From assembly GCA_965221135.1 (NCBI GenBank), contig CBDCRZ010000127.1, positions 186,001 to 250,000 of the forward strand: a stretch of DNA of 64,000 bases. Direction: 5' to 3'. Shown here piece by piece: positions 26,125 through 35,392 of this stretch; position 1 is the stretch's first letter; every line of letters starts with the position of its first letter. Made by a program: the position numbers and the translations under genes. The DNA is from Sansalvadorimonas sp965221135 (GTDB lineage Bacteria; Pseudomonadota; Gammaproteobacteria; Pseudomonadales; Endozoicomonadaceae). The notes under the pieces were generated by a model. That model was not told the DNA's origin. It did not search any database and was given only the letters and a program-made list of their open reading frames with translations.

Positions 26125-28794
26125 CTATAAAGTAGTTCGGTTTTTACCTGCGAGGGCTGTTTTTTGCAGTCGTTCAGGCCATATGCCCAGCTGTGCAAGA
26201 GTGAAGTGCTCAAAAGTATTGTACTGGTCGGGAAGTGCCTGCCATTCTGACTGGGACTTACTGTGTTTCTGTTGTTTTCCTTTTATCAGAATCTCTGCTT
26301 CCAGCCCTCCGTCAAGAGTGATAGTCAGTCGGTATCGTTTGTCATCCGGAGCGGTGACCAGAAACTGGTCGCCCTCACTGGTGACCAGGCAGCCGCCGGT
26401 TGTATCGGTATTTCCGTCTGCACATTGTTGTACATAGTGACTGAGTACCCGGGAGGTTTTATCCTGGAGGGTTTGATGAACTTTATCCTGCTCCAGAGGC
26501 ATGAGAAAGAGCCCTCCTCTGGCAAGAACAAACTCACGGATTCTCTGGCAGTATTGCTGATAGTCGGAGAGGCCGTGGCCCGGGTCTTCTGATGGTGCTG
26601 TTTCAGAGCAGATTTTTAATACATATTCTTCTACTGCATTAGTACTTTCCCGTCCACCGCTTAAACCACTGGCCGTCATAAAGTGAGGGGAAGCCAGTGC
26701 ATCTCCGGCTGGCATAATTACTAACTGCCCGCCACCTGCGGAGTCCCTTACTGTAACAACATCACTGGTGTTGATTTCCTGTGCAACAGGGAATATGGCA
26801 TAGCCATTAGAGGGGATTTGTTCAATATGGGCATTGGCGGTATCACTGAATTTGTAATGCCGGGCAATAAGCTGGAACCAGTGTTTGGTTATAGTCTGAA
26901 TAACCTCTTTCTGAATCTCTTCGTCGACCTCCAGCCTGACCATTAGCTCTTGGGATGCCTGTAACCATTCTTGCAGGAGTTCGGGGATCTCCATACCTAT
27001 ATATAAGCTTTGCCGGTTTTCAAATGTTCTTGTGGCAAGTGACGGTCTCTTACTCTCAATAAAAGAGCGAGCAAGTTTGAAGAGGAGGCTCTTCATTCTT
27101 TTTGCGTCGTCTTCATACTCCAATAAAAAATCAGAAATTGCCGAGCAGTGCTGAAGTCGCTTTTTTGTGATGTTGTCGTTTTCCGGGAAAACATCTCTGT
27201 ATAGAGAAATATCCGGATCCAGAATGAGCGCCATAGCTTTGAGCGCGTTGAGTGGATATTGCTTTGTCCGGGTTCCGTATATCGGATGAAATAAGTCTTT
27301 TAGCTCAATATGAAAGTTCAGAGTGACATTCGTGCTGGTCAGTTCTGCAGTGCCGGCAATATCGGTACACGTGTCAGGGCTGCTATTCCGGATGTCCGGG
27401 CCATCCCAGGTGACAACGCCATAGAGTGCTTCTGTGGTCACAGGGGTGTGGGCAAAAAACTGATCCCTCATCTGGCTGTTTTTACCGTCGGCGCAGACCA
27501 GAAGGTCAGCCGGGATAAGCTTCTGGTGTTCACTGTCTGGCAACTTTTCAAGGCTGGGGTCACAGTCCGCATCATACCTGGCAACTATCCGGTAGCCAGG
27601 GTGACCTGGTAACGGAGCCTGGCACCCGGACACAGAGTGACAGGCTAATTGCCGGATATTTTCCGGGTCCAGTGTTGCCAGGGTTGATAAGCGATTATGC
27701 AGGGCGTTTTCCAGATAGCTAAGAGTAATATGACCTGAGCCATCTGGTCGAATAGTGCCTTTCCCTATCGCCGGGTCGAACAGTGATTCATATTCTTCCC
27801 CGAGATAAAGCTTCAGCTCTTTCATCCAGAAAGGATCCAGTCGAATAATCTGTAGCCGGGTATATTGTGTATCCCGCTTTTCCACCAGATGAATCCTGAC
27901 TCCGGCTGAGTAAAGCTTGATGGCCAGCAACAACCCTGTAGGCCCGCCTCCTGCAATAACCCCCTTTATTCTTTTGGGGGCCTTATTATGAAGCTCTCGC
28001 ATATAAAGGAGTTGTTCGTATTTCAGCGCAGGGCCGGCAATGGCCTCAACGGTTTCCAGAAACTGGTAGATCTCTGCAAATGATCCTGTGTATTTCGGTG
28101 CACGTAATACTTCCGGGCTCCATTTTCTTCCCAGAGTCTGGTGAATATGCAGTAATAAGTAACGAGCCTCTGTGGCTGTTGTTATTTTTTCTTTGAGGGC
28201 GAGAGGAATAGAGGGACTGGCAGGGTTATGGGTCTCATTACATTGGCTAATAGCCTTTAGCACCTCGCCAAAATACGTAGCAGGGGGTTTGTTTTCCAGT
28301 TTTTGAAAAGCAGGCTGTGACATGACGACAGCCAAATCCTGCTTAAGACTTCTGGTGGCTGCGTTATAGGTATTATTCTGGTCAGGATGATATTGCTGTG
28401 CTGCCAACATATCCTCTGGGGTTATAATTTGCCCCAAATCTGTCTGGGTTCGGAAATCCAGCGTATCACCTGTCAGTGATGGTTCCGCTGCCAGCTTGTT
28501 TGAAAGCTGCTCCGTTAAAGCTCTTTTGAGTTGTTCTGAGCGTGTTATTACACCCCGATTGAAGCTGGACTGTTGTGAAGACACGAAAACAGGTGCGGTG
28601 CTCAGGGTGAGTCCGGGTGTGCTGTCAGTGTTTGAAGTTGCCTGAACATTGCGTCTATTTGAGGTGAGAGCCGGAGAAGTTACCGGAGCTCGGGATTGCG
28701 ATTCTCTAGCCGTCGCTTTAGGGCTGCCTGGCGTTAAAGCTGTTGCGGGATCCATAGCTATACTCTTTCCCTTCTCAATCAGTTCTTGTTTCAA
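26125..28794 (-). CDS. MICAL-like FAD-dependent monooxygenase
   Basis: 889 residues, no signal peptide. Residues about 278-308 form an FAD-binding Rossmann motif (GVIAGGGPTGLLLAI, strand IHLVEKRD). The DG motif is at about 434-438 (VCADGKNS), and the second FAD motif lies in the 690-720 region (MPAGDALASPHFMTASGLSG). The GGGPTG...VEKRD pattern followed by a long insertion, and the GD motif with a Phe-Met-Thr-Gly tail, recall the monooxygenase domain of eukaryotic MICAL proteins, which oxidise F-actin methionines. Generic class A flavin hydroxylases are the alternative. The first 270 residues are Ser/Thr/Pro-rich and then helical. The gene is transcribed away from a decayed TetR gene. Confidence 0.65.
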   Translation of the reverse strand: MKQELIEKGKSIAMDPATALTPGSPKATARESQSRAPVTSPALTSNRRNVQATSNTDSTPGLTLSTAPVFVSSQQSSFNRGVITRSEQLKRALTEQLSNKLAAEPSLTGDTLDFRTQTDLGQIITPEDMLAAQQYHPDQNNTYNAATRSLKQDLAVVMSQPAFQKLENKPPATYFGEVLKAISQCNETHNPASPSIPLALKEKITTATEARYLLLHIHQTLGRKWSPEVLRAPKYTGSFAEIYQFLETVEAIAGPALKYEQLLYMRELHNKAPKRIKGVIAGGGPTGLLLAIKLYSAGVRIHLVEKRDTQYTRLQIIRLDPFWMKELKLYLGEEYESLFDPAIGKGTIRPDGSGHITLSYLENALHNRLSTLATLDPENIRQLACHSVSGCQAPLPGHPGYRIVARYDADCDPSLEKLPDSEHQKLIPADLLVCADGKNSQMRDQFFAHTPVTTEALYGVVTWDGPDIRNSSPDTCTDIAGTAELTSTNVTLNFHIELKDLFHPIYGTRTKQYPLNALKAMALILDPDISLYRDVFPENDNITKKRLQHCSAISDFLLEYEDDAKRMKSLLFKLARSFIESKRPSLATRTFENRQSLYIGMEIPELLQEWLQASQELMVRLEVDEEIQKEVIQTITKHWFQLIARHYKFSDTANAHIEQIPSNGYAIFPVAQEINTSDVVTVRDSAGGGQLVIMPAGDALASPHFMTASGLSGGRESTNAVEEYVLKICSETAPSEDPGHGLSDYQQYCQRIREFVLARGGLFLMPLEQDKVHQTLQDKTSRVLSHYVQQCADGNTDTTGGCLVTSEGDQFLVTAPDDKRYRLTITLDGGLEAEILIKGKQQKHSKSQSEWQALPDQYNTFEHFTLAQLGIWPERLQKTALAGKNRTTL

Positions 28795-28950
28795 TCTGGT
28801 TTTTTATCAGGGTAATCGACAGAAATTTAACAACCCACCAATAGGAATGGACTAACAAGACTGTCAGACATTCTGACCGTAGATTCTTGAATGTCCCTGT
28901 TTAGTCGTTAGTATTCCGCCAATTCAAAGACGACCGGTCATATACAGAGA
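28795..28950. promoter_or_regulatory. Divergent intergenic region
   Basis: 156 bp between the MICAL-like gene (minus) and the TetR remnant (plus). It contains GACCGGTC (about 28932-28939), an 8-bp palindrome close to the regulator start that could be an old TetR-type operator. No promoter is certain. Confidence 0.3.
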
Positions 28951-29472
28951 ATGGCAAGACCCCGACGCAGTGAAGGTACACGACAGGAACTCCTTGAGCT
29001 GGGAGTGCAACTTCTGTAGGAGCATGGTTACAACGGTACCGGACTTAAGCAGATACTGGATGCTGCTGGTGTACCCAAGGGATCTTTCTATAACTACTTC
29101 CCCAGTAAAGAAGCTTACGCCGCAGAGATTATTCAGTTTTACATGGGCAACCTGTTGCGGATGTTTGACCGGGTTATTGATAACCATACCGGGTCGCCTC
29201 TGCAGGTTATTCGTTATGCATATCTAACCATGATCAGTCACCTGACTGAGAAAGGCTGCCAGCAGGGCTGCCTGATGGGCAATATGGCGGCCGAAATAGC
29301 CGGAAGCAGTGATCTTTGTCGCAAGGTTATGTGTGAGCATTGCCAGCAGTGGCGGCAGCGTTTTTCCGGACTGTTAGAGAAAGCACAGGAGCAGGGTGAG
29401 GTGCGGCAGGATCTTTGCTGCGTATGCAGCTGGAAGGTTCTGCTGAAATATTGCACGACAGCCTGGATCTGA
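28951..29472 (+). pseudogene. TetR-family regulator with an amber stop
   Basis: The ATG at 28951 opens a TetR protein (ARPRRSEGTRQELLELGVQL) interrupted by TAG at codon 23. The frame then goes on through a normal TetR helix-turn-helix (GTGLKQILDAAGVPKGSFYN, YFPSKEAYA) and a C-terminal domain with EKGCQQGCLMGNMAAEIAGS, typical of the NemR/AcuR group, to TGA at about 29472. The last residues are out of frame with the expected family C-terminus. Such regulators respond to electrophiles and control an adjacent flavin oxidoreductase; the remnant of one follows. Confidence 0.75.
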
Positions 29473-29600
29473 AGAGTCCTCTGATCCTGCCAGACGGTGT
29501 GACTGTACCCAACCGTTTTTTCAAGTCCGCTATGAGTGGCCAGCTTGGGGATGGTGATCATAACCCTAAGCCGGGAGCCGCCGAAGTGGAGCTTGTTGTG
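29473..29600 (+). pseudogene. Old yellow enzyme (NemA-like) N-terminal remnant
   Basis: In the frame overlapping the TetR tail the sequence LILPDGVTVPNRFFKSAMSG matches the first strand and loop of NADH:flavin oxidoreductases, and the frame is lost after about 25 more residues. With the regulator it suggests a decayed nemR-nemA-like pair of which only the first 40 or so codons of the enzyme remain. Confidence 0.6.
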
Positions 29601-29710
29601 AATCTCGCTTTTGTAGGGATTGATGCACTTCTGCAAGCGTTTTTTCCCTAATAGGATTCCATCCTGATTGAAATAAGAATGCACGCCATACAAAAAGAGA
29701 TCAGGAATGC

Positions 29711-31177
29711 ATGAATAATTTGATTAGCTCAGCAAATGACCTTCTTTGGGGAACCCTGCTTGTGCCTCTGCTGTTAGGCGCCGGTCTGTTCTTTACTGTT
29801 CGGACCCGTTTTATTCAATTTCGCCGTTTTGGCATGGCTTTTCGTTCCATGCTTAATAGTCGTACAACGCAGGATAAATCTCAGGTATCTGCTTTTCAGG
29901 CCTTCTGTACAAGCCTGGCGGCTCGTATCGGAACCGGTAACATGGCAGGTGTGGCGGTAGCGCTGTACCTGGGTGGCCCAGGTGCGATCTTCTGGATGTG
30001 GCTGATTGCCCTGCTGGGTATGTCTACAAGTCTGGCGGAAAATGTTCTGGCTCAGATTTACAAAACCAATAACGGTGACGGAACCTACCGGGGGGGACCG
30101 GCTTACTACATTCAGAAAGCTCTGGGTCAGCGCTGGCTTGGCATCACATTTTCAATCTCTCTGATTATTGCTTTTGGCTTTGCGTTTAACAGTGTGCAGT
30201 CTAACTCCATTGCTGCTGCCTTCAGTGGTTATGGCGTGCCTGCCGGTGTCATTGGTGGTGCGCTGGCTGTGCTCAGTGGCCTGGTCATCTTTGGTGGTAT
30301 TCGCTCCATAGCCAAAGTGGCTGAGATGATTGTACCAACCATGGCCATTGGTTATCTGGCCGTGGCTCTGGTTGTTGTTGTCATGAACATTACCGAGCTG
30401 CCAGCGGTCTTCTCACTGATTTTCCGCAGTGCCTTTGGTCTGGAAACAGTTGCTGGTGGTGGTGTCGGCTTCCTGGTGTCTCAGGCGATGATGCAGGGTA
30501 TCCGTCGTGGGCTCTTCTCCAACGAAGCGGGTATGGGCAGTGCGCCTAACGCAGCAGCAACCGCTCACTCCGATCACCCGGTCAATCAGGGGCTGATGGG
30601 GATGCTGGGCGTGTTTTTTGACACTATGGTGATCTGTACAGCGACTGCGGCCATCATTCTGATGTCTGGCATGCTGGAGCCCGAAAGTGGTCTGACCGGT
30701 ATAGCCCTCACCCAGGCAGCACTGGCCAACCAGATAGGCCCGATTGGTGAACATCTGGTAGCAATCTCTATTCTGTTGTTCGCGTTCTCTTCAATTATTG
30801 CCAACTACTATTATGGCGAGTCCAACCTGCGGTTTATTAAAAACAGTGATCTGTTGATTAATGTTTATCGTGGTGCAGTCCTGTGCATGGTGCTCTGGGG
30901 TGCGATGGGAAGCCTGCCGACGGTCTGGGCATTCGCTGATGTGACCATGGGCATTATGGCGGTGATTAACCTGGTTGCCATTCTGCCGCTGTCTGGTTTG
31001 GTGGTGAAGGTAGTGAAGGATTACGACGAACAGTACGAGTCAGGCAAAACACCGGCATTTAACCGTTGCAAGTTCCCGTTCCTGGATAGAACTATGGATA
31101 AAGATGTCTGGACTGAACACAGCAAGCCTGTGACTCAGGGGCCGGAAGGTGAGATAACGGAAACGGCAACAGTTTAA
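29711..31177 (+). CDS. Sodium:alanine symporter (AGCS family)
   Basis: 488 residues, about 10-11 hydrophobic helices. Family landmarks are present: the N-terminal LLWGTLLVPLLLGAGLFFTV and FTVRTRFIQFRRF, the conserved ARIGTGNMAGVAVALYLGGP motif, YRGGPAYYIQKALGQRW, and GLFSNEAGMGSAPNAAATA. It imports alanine or glycine with Na+ (H+) across the inner membrane. Length and order are typical, so it is intact. The start at 29711 follows an AGGAATGC. The gene is monocistronic, followed by a 12-bp palindrome likely to act as a terminator. Confidence 0.9.
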   Translation: MNNLISSANDLLWGTLLVPLLLGAGLFFTVRTRFIQFRRFGMAFRSMLNSRTTQDKSQVSAFQAFCTSLAARIGTGNMAGVAVALYLGGPGAIFWMWLIALLGMSTSLAENVLAQIYKTNNGDGTYRGGPAYYIQKALGQRWLGITFSISLIIAFGFAFNSVQSNSIAAAFSGYGVPAGVIGGALAVLSGLVIFGGIRSIAKVAEMIVPTMAIGYLAVALVVVVMNITELPAVFSLIFRSAFGLETVAGGGVGFLVSQAMMQGIRRGLFSNEAGMGSAPNAAATAHSDHPVNQGLMGMLGVFFDTMVICTATAAIILMSGMLEPESGLTGIALTQAALANQIGPIGEHLVAISILLFAFSSIIANYYYGESNLRFIKNSDLLINVYRGAVLCMVLWGAMGSLPTVWAFADVTMGIMAVINLVAILPLSGLVVKVVKDYDEQYESGKTPAFNRCKFPFLDRTMDKDVWTEHSKPVTQGPEGEITETATV

Positions 31178-31237
31178 TATTTCAATAGTTGTCATTTAAA
31201 GACAACACGCAAAATTGTAGCTTTAGCAGCAGTTAAC

Positions 31238-31265
31238 TAATACAGGCCCGGCAGGGCCTGTATTA
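31238..31265. terminator. Palindromic hairpin after the symporter gene
   Basis: Arms TAATACAGGCCC and GGGCCTGTATTA with a GGCA loop form a perfect 12-bp stem 60 bp after the symporter stop codon. The T-tract is weak, so termination is probable but not certain. Confidence 0.6.
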
Positions 31266-31432
31266 GTATCTGTTTACAGCTTTCGCTTCCTTTTCTCCTC
31301 TGCCTCTTTTGAGGCTGTGATATTCAGCAATCATATAGACACAACTCAGGCTTGCGCTGCCTGAACTTAACCTTTGCGGAAACCAGCACTACAGACTATA
31401 GCTTGAATGAAAACAAGCTTAGGACAGCAGCA

Positions 31433-32347
31433 ATGAAATGTGGCGGCGTAAAAATGATTCCGGTGCAAACACCGGCAGGCGAGTTTCAGGTATGGACAAA
31501 GAAATTCGGCAACAACCCTGATATTAAAATCCTGCTTCTTCATGGCGGCCCGGGAATTACCCATGAATACCTGGAAGTCTTTGAAAGCTTCTTCCCGGAT
31601 GCCGGCTTTGAGTTCTATTACTACGACCAGCTGGGCTCGGCCTACAGTGCACAGCCAGATGAGCCTTCACTCTGGGAGCTGCCCCGCTTTGTGGATGAAG
31701 TCGAGCAGGTACGCAAGGCTCTCGGACTGAACAGCAGCAACTTCTTCCTCTACGGTCAGTCCTGGGGCGGCTTGCTGGCTCAGGAGTATGCGCTGACGCA
31801 CCCGGAACAGCTCAAAGGCTTAATCATCTCCAACATGGTCAGTAGCGTGCCTGCCTATAACGCGTTTGCGAAGACAGACCTGATGCCCAAAATGGACCAG
31901 GCTGCTCTTGCAGAGATTCTGGCCTTTGAGAAAAACAATGACACTGAAAATGAACGCTATGAAGAACTCTTGATGGAACACTTCTATCAAGACCATGTTC
32001 TGCGCATACCACCAGAAAAGTGGCCTGAGCCGCTTGTGAGAGCCTTCAGTAAGTTAAATAAAGCGATATACGTGCCTATGCAGGGCCCCAGCGAAATGGG
32101 CGCATCGGGTAAGCTGGAAAACTGGGAGCGCACAGAAGAGATGGCTGCTGTCACCATTCCCACCATCTTTATGGCCGCCCGCTATGACACCATGCACCCG
32201 GAGTATGTGAGGAAACTCGCTGCCCGTATGCCTAGCGCACAATTCTGTTATTGCGATAAAGGCAGCCACCTGGCGATGTATGATGATCAGGAGAGTTATT
32301 TCTCTCAGATGATTACGGGGATTCAGGCAATCGCGGGGAGAGGGTAA
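31433..32347 (+). CDS. Proline iminopeptidase-type alpha/beta hydrolase
   Basis: The start at 31433 has AGGA eight bases upstream; an earlier in-frame alternative start at 31352 has no such site. 304 residues. Motifs are the oxyanion-hole HGGPG, the nucleophile elbow GQSWGG (Ser), a D in ARYDTMHP and the catalytic His in KGSHLAMY, in the order of the S33 (proline iminopeptidase/tricorn-associated) peptidases. It would release N-terminal residues, often Pro, from small peptides in the cytoplasm. Its stop codon lies inside a terminator hairpin. A 24-codon copy of its C-terminus occurs at 33938-34009, evidence of an earlier duplication. Confidence 0.8.
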   Translation: MKCGGVKMIPVQTPAGEFQVWTKKFGNNPDIKILLLHGGPGITHEYLEVFESFFPDAGFEFYYYDQLGSAYSAQPDEPSLWELPRFVDEVEQVRKALGLNSSNFFLYGQSWGGLLAQEYALTHPEQLKGLIISNMVSSVPAYNAFAKTDLMPKMDQAALAEILAFEKNNDTENERYEELLMEHFYQDHVLRIPPEKWPEPLVRAFSKLNKAIYVPMQGPSEMGASGKLENWERTEEMAAVTIPTIFMAARYDTMHPEYVRKLAARMPSAQFCYCDKGSHLAMYDDQESYFSQMITGIQAIAGRG

Positions 32348-32365
32348 ATACCCTCCCCCGTTTTT
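32333..32365 (+). terminator. Rho-independent terminator overlapping the stop codon
   Basis: CGGGGAGAGGG, then TAAATA, then CCCTCCCCCG followed by TTTTT. The left arm includes the last codons of the hydrolase gene. Confidence 0.75.
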
Positions 32366-32401
32366 CATGCTTTTAGGACGGGACAAATCTCACAATGGTT
32401 A

Positions 32402-32824
32402 TTAGCGCCGGAAGGATTCATTCGCAATGCTGGCCAGTAAAATAACCATGCCCACAAAAGCCATGATTTTCATCACATCCATTATGGTGGTATTGGCCAA
32501 GAGATCCAAGAGGTCTGGCTCTTCATCTATGGGGTCCTCCGGTATGCGGGCTTCCGGCGCTGGTGGCTCTTGAATCTCGTATGGGGTGCCGGTGTACTCA
32601 ATCGGAGAAGCAACCTGCACAGCTCTATCGGGTAGGATTTTTAGAGAAAAGTTCTTCAACGGAGATGCGAAAGTATCACCGCATTTTGGACACGCCATTT
32701 CTCTCTGAAAGCCTTTGTTCTTAACACAGTTCATATGGAAAAAAGTTCCGCATGTTTCATGATGCCATAGCGGGCCAGTTTCGTAAAAACTTTCTTTGCA
32801 GACTTCGCAATTAATGGGAGTCAT
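32402..32824 (-). CDS. RING-like zinc-binding protein with a C-terminal membrane anchor
   Basis: 140 residues. Residues 6-48 give Cys6-x2-Cys9, Cys25, His30-x2-Cys33 and Cys45-x2-Cys48 (ending CPKCG), the layout of a RING-H2 finger (ligand order Cys, Cys, Cys, His, Cys, Cys, Cys) with one expected ligand replaced by Thr27; His21 or His22 may supply it. A Pro/Glu-rich linker (about 80-105) leads to a hydrophobic helix near the C-terminus (about 118-134). Eukaryotic RING proteins of this kind are E3 ubiquitin ligases. A bacterium has no ubiquitin, so the protein, if a ligase, would act inside a host cell. That role is inference; another zinc-ribbon function is possible. Confidence 0.55.
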   Translation of the reverse strand: MTPINCEVCKESFYETGPLWHHETCGTFFHMNCVKNKGFQREMACPKCGDTFASPLKNFSLKILPDRAVQVASPIEYTGTPYEIQEPPAPEARIPEDPIDEEPDLLDLLANTTIMDVMKIMAFVGMVILLASIANESFRR

Positions 32825-33065
32825 AACATCTCACACTTGGTTTGTATTTTATTTCCAGGAATGAAGACACTTGAAAGTTGATAAAGTTCTGATTTCCTGA
32901 AACTAGTGTTATTTGACCCAACAGCTTTGTTACTAACACTGACACTGGTGTCACAATGGGCCCGTAGGCCCACTGCTGACCTGGCTAGTATTTCATGGCT
33001 AACACCATTAACCGACCATAATACTGCTGATAATATTTGTTTTTATCTTTCAAAATATAAAAACA
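32825..33065. other. Intergenic spacer without recognised feature
   Basis: 241 bp, AT-rich, between the RING-like gene and the next minus-strand gene. Short open frames here have no coding character. Confidence 0.4.
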
Positions 33066-33683
33066 TCAATCACAGCTATGTAATTTTTTTGATGACCCAG
33101 CATTAAATAATATACTTACTAATTTTTTCAAATAACTGACATCTGTGTTTATATTGTAGGTTGTATATGCGGTATAACATCGGTCATTGGGGTGTTTCAT
33201 TATAAATTGAAACATGTAACCGTCTGACGGGTAACCAATTGATATTTGAGAGTAAATATGCGGTCTATGCCCATCATTTTGGGAATCCGAATCTGCAAAG
33301 TAATCAGATATGTTTTTGTAACGAGGCATTAGTAACAATCTAAATTCTTTGTTCTTATTCACAATCAAGGTCCACAATCCAGAAACATCGTCATGATTTT
33401 TGACTTTAATTTTGAATCTCCCATACCGGCCTGTATGCAAAAAGTCACAGGAGAATTCACTCACACACTTCGACTGATTGATAAGGGGGGTATCTGAATA
33501 AGTAAAGTAATCAGAATCTTCCACAATATTTATATCGATAATTCTAGCCATATGACCATTGCTCTTGCCATACCAGTGCCCAGCAACCGGAATATCAAAA
33601 TAAGGATTATATTCACCCGCACTACAGACCGACTGCAATAACAAAAAAACCATTAACACCAAGTATTTTTCAATATATTTCAC
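33066..33683 (-). CDS. Exported hypothetical protein
   Basis: 205 residues with a signal peptide (KYIEKYLVLMVFLLLQSVCS, cleavage after SA near residue 22). The mature part is beta-rich, with four cysteines that may form two disulfides. No family is recognised. It is transcribed alone on the minus strand, AT-rich. It has the general size and layout (short signal, beta-rich body opening with a W-x-G segment) of the exported protein at 53781-54236, but no clear sequence identity. Confidence 0.5.
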   Translation of the reverse strand: MKYIEKYLVLMVFLLLQSVCSAGEYNPYFDIPVAGHWYGKSNGHMARIIDINIVEDSDYFTYSDTPLINQSKCVSEFSCDFLHTGRYGRFKIKVKNHDDVSGLWTLIVNKNKEFRLLLMPRYKNISDYFADSDSQNDGHRPHIYSQISIGYPSDGYMFQFIMKHPNDRCYTAYTTYNINTDVSYLKKLVSILFNAGSSKKLHSCD

Positions 33684-33937
33684 AACCTTAATTCCTCAAT
33701 TAATTTTAAGAGAGCGGACAATATCAAGAACAAATATATAAATGAGTAACTAACCTGTCATCCTCAAAGATGGAAGTGGAGATTAAGACGGATTTATCCT
33801 ATTTGTAATACTCTGAATTGTAATATCCTGAATTGTAATATCCTGAAACCAGATAATTAGGCAACAGTGTTTATTGTGACTTAACAATTAATCCATGAAG
33901 CAGATAAGAAGATAAGTAGATAAACGGTCCCCTGCCG
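33684..33937. other. AT-rich spacer
   Basis: It contains three imperfect copies of a CTGAATTGTAATATC-like unit near 33811-33845. No gene is seen. Confidence 0.4.
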
Positions 33938-34009
33938 CTGTATGATCATCAGGAAAGAGACTTATCTCAGATGTTTGCAGGAATTCAGAAAATCGTGGGG
34001 AGAGGGTAA
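33938..34009 (+). pseudogene. C-terminal remnant of a second proline iminopeptidase-like gene
   Basis: The frame LYDHQERDLSQMFAGIQKIV then GRG and TAA matches the last 24 residues of the hydrolase at 31433-32347, followed like it by TACCC. All upstream sequence of this copy is gone. Confidence 0.7.
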
Positions 34010-34043
34010 CTACCCAGCCCTGCTTCACCTTCAGGGAGCCTGA

Positions 34044-35072
34044 ATGAATATCAGCAAGAAAGATTTGGACAAGGCCTCCGAGGAAAATATCATTTCCCCC
34101 CAGCAGGCTAAGGCGCTCTATCAGTTCCTCTCCTGTCACTCCCGGAATGTACCGAAATTCACCTTCACTCATGTGCTCTACTACCTTGGCGGGCTTATCG
34201 CCATTGGTGCCATGACTTTGTTTATGAATCTGGGCTGGGAGTCTTTTGGCGGTGCAGGAATCCTGTCTATTTCTGCTATCTATGCGGCTGTTGGTTTAAA
34301 GATCACCAACACCTTCTCTGCAAAGAAATTGATCATCCCTGCCGGTATCTGTGCAACCTTTGTAGTCTGTCTCACCCCACTGGCTATCTATGGCCTGCAG
34401 CAGTGGCTGGGAGTCTGGCCCGACGAAAGCGTCTATCGCGACTATCACCGATATATTAAGTGGCACTGGCTGTATATGGAGCTGGGCACTTTAGCGGTAG
34501 GTACGATTATCGCCTGGCGGTACAAATATCCGTTCCTTATCATGCCTATCGCCATCACCCTCTGGTATATGACCATGGACATATCCGCCATGATTGCAGA
34601 GGACGGCATGACATGGGAATTAAGAAAGATCGTCTCACTCTATACCGGCCTGCTGATGCTTGGGCTGGCCGTCTGGGTGGATATCCGCTCCCGTCGTAGC
34701 GCTGACTATGCCTTCTGGATTTATATCTTTGGTGTGATGGCCTTCTGGGGCGGGCTCTCATCCCAGCACTCCGACAGCGAGCTGTCGAAGTTTATTTATC
34801 TCTGTATCAACCTTCTGATGATCTGCGTCGGCGTGCTCCTGACTCGTAGAGTCTTTGTTATTTTTGGCGCCTTAGGTAGCTGTGGATACCTCACTCACCT
34901 GGCCTCTGATGTTTTCAAAGACAGCTGGCTCTTCCCCGTTGCATTAACAGCGATGGGGCTTGGGATTATTTTTCTTGGTGTTCTTTGGCAGAAGCATGAA
35001 CAAGCCATAACGCAGAAAACGCGGTCATGGCTGCCTGAGCCATTAAGGGAGCTTTTGGAATTAAAGCAATAG
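34044..35072 (+). CDS. DUF2157-like membrane protein
   Basis: 342 residues with a short cytosolic N-terminus (ISKKDLDKASEENIISPQQA, typical of a DUF2157 start) and about 8-9 transmembrane helices from residue 45 on. The C-terminus is cytosolic (SWLPEPLRELLELKQ). Function is unknown for the family. The start has AGGGAGCC upstream. It follows the hydrolase remnant by 35 bp, so the two may once have been linked. Confidence 0.7.
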   Translation: MNISKKDLDKASEENIISPQQAKALYQFLSCHSRNVPKFTFTHVLYYLGGLIAIGAMTLFMNLGWESFGGAGILSISAIYAAVGLKITNTFSAKKLIIPAGICATFVVCLTPLAIYGLQQWLGVWPDESVYRDYHRYIKWHWLYMELGTLAVGTIIAWRYKYPFLIMPIAITLWYMTMDISAMIAEDGMTWELRKIVSLYTGLLMLGLAVWVDIRSRRSADYAFWIYIFGVMAFWGGLSSQHSDSELSKFIYLCINLLMICVGVLLTRRVFVIFGALGSCGYLTHLASDVFKDSWLFPVALTAMGLGIIFLGVLWQKHEQAITQKTRSWLPEPLRELLELKQ

Positions 35073-35358
35073 AAGTAAAGATCGTATTCTTAATGCAGGG
35101 GCAGCGTTTCTTTTGTTGCAGCATATCAAGTTACACTGCTCCTGCTTAGGCTATTCAACGACTACTACTAGAAGTAACTTTATACTTCCTATTACTTTAG
35201 CTCCAAATAAATCCATACTTACCTTCAAAACAACTGAACACTATTTTAACAAAAGAGTCATCACAGCTGACAAGCTGCATCCATTCCTGGAACCTGCATG
35301 CCTTATCCATCCTCCATATAGCATTAAGGTCTGACCACAATTGATGGAGTTCTCTTGG
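35073..35358. other. Spacer without a supported gene
   Basis: A 73-codon open frame at 35113-35334 has no family resemblance or ribosome binding site. No other structure is noted. Confidence 0.35.
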
Positions 35359-35385
35359 GCCTCATTCAAAATCGTAAAATGAGGC
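35359..35385 (+). promoter_or_regulatory. Hairpin that covers the ribosome binding site of the following gene
   Basis: GCCTCATT (35359-35366) pairs with AATGAGGC (35378-35385) across an 11-base loop. The right arm contains GAGG, the only Shine-Dalgarno-like sequence before the ATG at 35393, so the stem could hold translation off. Confidence 0.4.
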
Positions 35386-35392
35386 TCTCAGC

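Noticed and set aside
35113..35334. 73-codon plus-strand open frame
   Set aside because: No start signal, no family; composition looks non-coding.
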